This document shows positions 61,881 to 64,000 of a stretch of DNA of 64,000 bases, piece after piece; within the stretch, counting starts at the first letter, position 1; every line of letters begins with the position of its first letter. The DNA is taken from positions 16,309,084 through 16,373,083 of the forward strand of contig NC_044916.1 in assembly GCF_003576645.1 (NCBI RefSeq), given 5' to 3'. A program made the position numbers and the translations under genes. Below the pieces are notes generated by a model, which worked only from the letters and a program-made list of their open reading frames with translations, was not told the DNA's origin and searched no databases. The stretch is from Ipomoea triloba. Taxonomy: Eukaryota; Streptophyta; Magnoliopsida; Solanales; Convolvulaceae.

Positions 61881-63611
61881 ATGGAAACATTATATTATTA
61901 GATGTACACAAAGTTCAATTATTTATACATTGCAAATTATTAGAGTTACCTGATGACATCTTCTACTATTGTGACCACCTTTCTTGCATATTCTACAATG
62001 AAGCTTCACATTTGATCTTGATACATGCACTCCATCTTTTGTTAGTTGAGGGGCAATTTTTTTTAGTTCACTGGCAGACTTTTTCCTAAGCTTTCTTGGT
62101 CTTCCAACCTTAGCAGTGTATAAAGGTGGCAATGGGGGGCTACCTATCACTATCAGCCACTCTTTAACCCAGCTAATGGCTGAATACTCATTGCATAAGT
62201 CCCCAAACAACTTTCAACTGAATAGTAGGGATCCACATAGTCAAATAGTTGAATTTTCCCTCTCTTAAGCCAAATAGAGCATATTACATGGCTACAAGAT
62301 ATGCCTGCCAATTGCCATTTTCTACATGAACATGTCCTTGCCCTAAGATCCACTGCATGGTGATCATAAGCCCCTTTCACTTCAAATAAATATTCTTCAT
62401 AGGCAGTTCATCAAAAGATTTTTCCTAGCATCCAATATCACAACATTAAAACTCTCACAAATATTATTCACAAGCATATCACTCTTACATGAATATGAGA
62501 AATGCAACCTTAACCATTGAGCAGGATGTTTGTCAGCCAACCATTCAAATGCTGAGACATCTAAACCCCTTAATTCCCTCAATGCTGCATTGAATGTGGT
62601 TATTGTAGTAGCTCTTGCATCTTTCTATAGTGCATCTTTGAGTGGATTTCCAGTAAAACCAGCTATTTTCATATTCCCCTGCAAGTGTCTTACACAAAAA
62701 CGATGACTAACAAGGGGGAGAACATCCTCAATTGCTGGAATTATACCCTTTTGTTTATCAGACATAAAGGTGAAATCTGCTTTAACACTTGAAGTAATCT
62801 CTAGATCTCTTTTCAGCAGTCCTAAGAACCAAGTCCATGACTCTTTATTTTCTCCTTCCACAATTGAGACTGCAGTGAGTAACATACCCCCAAATTTACT
62901 CCTTAGGTGGCAGCTATCCACACCTATGATAGGTTTACAATATTTAAATCCCTCCATGCATGTCTCCCAACATATATAAACCCTTAATAGTCTACTAGCA
63001 CGATTTTCCTCCTGGAAATGAGATAACTTAACAACACAAGTTGATTTTGGATTTGTTTTCTCTATTTCCTTGAAATAATTCCAAATTCTATTGAAGTTCA
63101 AAGTTTGTTCTCCTTGGGTCTCAGTCCTTGCTAATGAAATAGCATTGTATGCCTGCCTTTTACTAATGTGAAAATGATCAGTAGTGTAAGCTGTCTCCCT
63201 AAACTCTTCCATCTTCCAATCACTATTACTGGCTATCTGTTTCTTTCATCTCTTGGCTACCAATGCAACAGTGACCATTTTATTTTCATTAACCCACACA
63301 TAGTTACAATGTTCATCATTAAATGCAGTTATTATCCAAAACAAATCATCCTTATCCTTTCTTAAAGTTACTTTCTATTTGCAGCCATCAGAATCTATGC
63401 CACTAAAACTCTTAATTTTACCTCCTAAGTATTTTGGTAGAATACATTGTTCTATCCTACCTCCATGCCTTATATACAGAGTGAATATGTAGAAACTACA
63501 ATTAAAGCAAATTTTGTCCCCATTAACTACATTCGAAGCACCACAACCCCACATACATACGAACAAAACCCAGGTCCCCAAATATAATATTCTTTGGTCT
63601 TCGTTGAACAA

Positions 63612-64000
63612 ATTTCATACAATAAACAATAACGACAATAGCATAGGTTCCCACATGCAAAACGAAATAACAAAGAACATAATATAACACATAAATAACT
63701 TTGAAAAAAACAAGAGAATCGTACCTATGTTGTGCTTCGAAACAGCGCTTTTCCTTAAACCCATTACCTTCTACAATGCCTTTACGTAGAACACTATTGT
63801 AGAGTTATGATTTTGGGTTTAAATCTAGACGAATTCTCACCAACGCGATTAGGGTTAGGCGTTACAATTTGGGGGTTTTCTCTCAATGTCTTTCTGTAAA
63901 CTAAGTGTTGAAATGACAAGGAAATACACACTTGTAGAGGCTTACACAATGAAATTACTTTTTTATCCTCAGTTTTAATGTCTACTAAACGGTAGTTTTG
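63612..64000. other. 5' side of the MULE transposase gene and inner terminal repeat
   Basis: Non-coding on both strands. Near 63720-63890 the sequence reads like a 5' untranslated region on the minus strand; the final ~90 bases resemble the left terminal region in inverted orientation. Confidence 0.45.

Larger units (their letters stand above)
61166..63611 (-). pseudogene. Mutator-like (mudrA-type) transposase, degraded
   Basis: Minus-strand gene. The N-terminal region (RHGGRIE ... YLGGKI) and MuDR DNA-binding region contain TAG at ~63374 and TGA at ~63250. The DDE domain follows: IIGVDSCHL (Asp), FMSDKQKGI (Asp) with HRFCVRHLQGN, and NNICESFN (Glu). A TAG lies near 62625 and a deletion with frameshift near 62400. 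Next are a SWIM zinc finger (CSCRKWQLAGISCSH), another frameshift near 62215, a GRPRK stretch and a CCHC knuckle (CRICKKGGHNSRRC). Two C-terminal exons at 61816-61507 and 61431-61166 have good splice sites (CAG|GTAACT; GTAG acceptor at the second). Three stops and two shifts make it inactive, but domain order is complete apart from the deletion after the Glu. Confidence 0.9.
59886..64000. mobile_element. Mutator-like element, right end outside the window
   Basis: The left end (TTAATTACCAATTTGGTTCC, then GCCCTCAGTTTGTTGTACCA) interrupts the Helitron helicase. The last ~90 bases of the window, read on the minus strand, resemble the inner part of this end (GTTTAGTAGACATTAAAACT against GTTTGTTGTACCATCAAAAT), consistent with long terminal inverted repeats. 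It contains a minus-strand mudrA-type transposase relic and a plus-strand GRF zinc-finger gene. The target duplication cannot be checked here. Confidence 0.7.

Overview
This window is plant nuclear DNA, most likely from a flowering plant. It is built almost entirely from transposable elements nested in one another. I found no intact ordinary host gene. The evidence is a Sirevirus-like Ty1/copia retrotransposon with a tRNA-Met primer site, a Tat-like Ty3/gypsy element, CACTA, PIF/Harbinger and Mutator-like DNA transposons, Helitron termini, tRNA-derived SINEs and spliced plant-type introns. The species cannot be named from the sequence.

Region 1 (1-36807) is a tandem copia composite: LTR1 (cut by the window start) - interior A - LTR2 - interior B - LTR3. 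Each interior carries gag, pol, a small accessory ORF and a very long ORF in the envelope position. In A the long ORF (11402-14881) is intact, but gag lacks its start and pol has a stop codon. In B gag is intact and pol is broken by an assembly gap. B's long ORF has lost its ATG, contains a 1.64-kb solo LTR with a CTGGG target duplication, and has two later stops. Both accessory ORFs lie downstream of conserved TATA boxes, so they may be made from internal promoters. Eight single-N positions mark assembly joins. Five of them sit between near-identical 1.5-1.9-kb blocks, so several genes appear twice by probable artefact.

Region 2 (36808-40790) has two tandem arrays (89-bp and 62-bp units) beginning next to LTR3, an unannotated stretch with one exon-like fragment, a minus-strand gypsy-type LTR with its primer site, and a 707-base N gap flanked on both sides by the same T/G homopolymer.

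Region 3 (40791-48500) has a PIF/Harbinger MITE (TTA duplication) holding a solo LTR (GTTCT duplication), a FAR1-like relic, A-rich repeats, microsatellites, a foldback MITE with a truncated relative, a segment with three palindromes, and a decayed CACTA transposase.

Region 4 (48500-59885) is AT-rich and rich in Helitron ends, some arranged head to tail. A SINE (GAATTCCTT duplication), a non-autonomous CACTA element (AGA duplication) and a deleted Tat-like gypsy element (AGTGC duplication) have inserted into it. A Helitron helicase C-terminus lies at 59623-59882.

Region 5 (59886-64000) is a Mutator-like element inserted in that helicase gene and cut by the window end. It carries a degraded mudrA-type transposase on the minus strand. 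On the plus strand, convergent with it, is an apparently intact two-exon gene for a GRF-zinc-finger protein with a C-terminal membrane segment. This second gene, the promoter-equipped long ORF of the copia element, and the compensated hairpins next to that ORF are the most interesting items.
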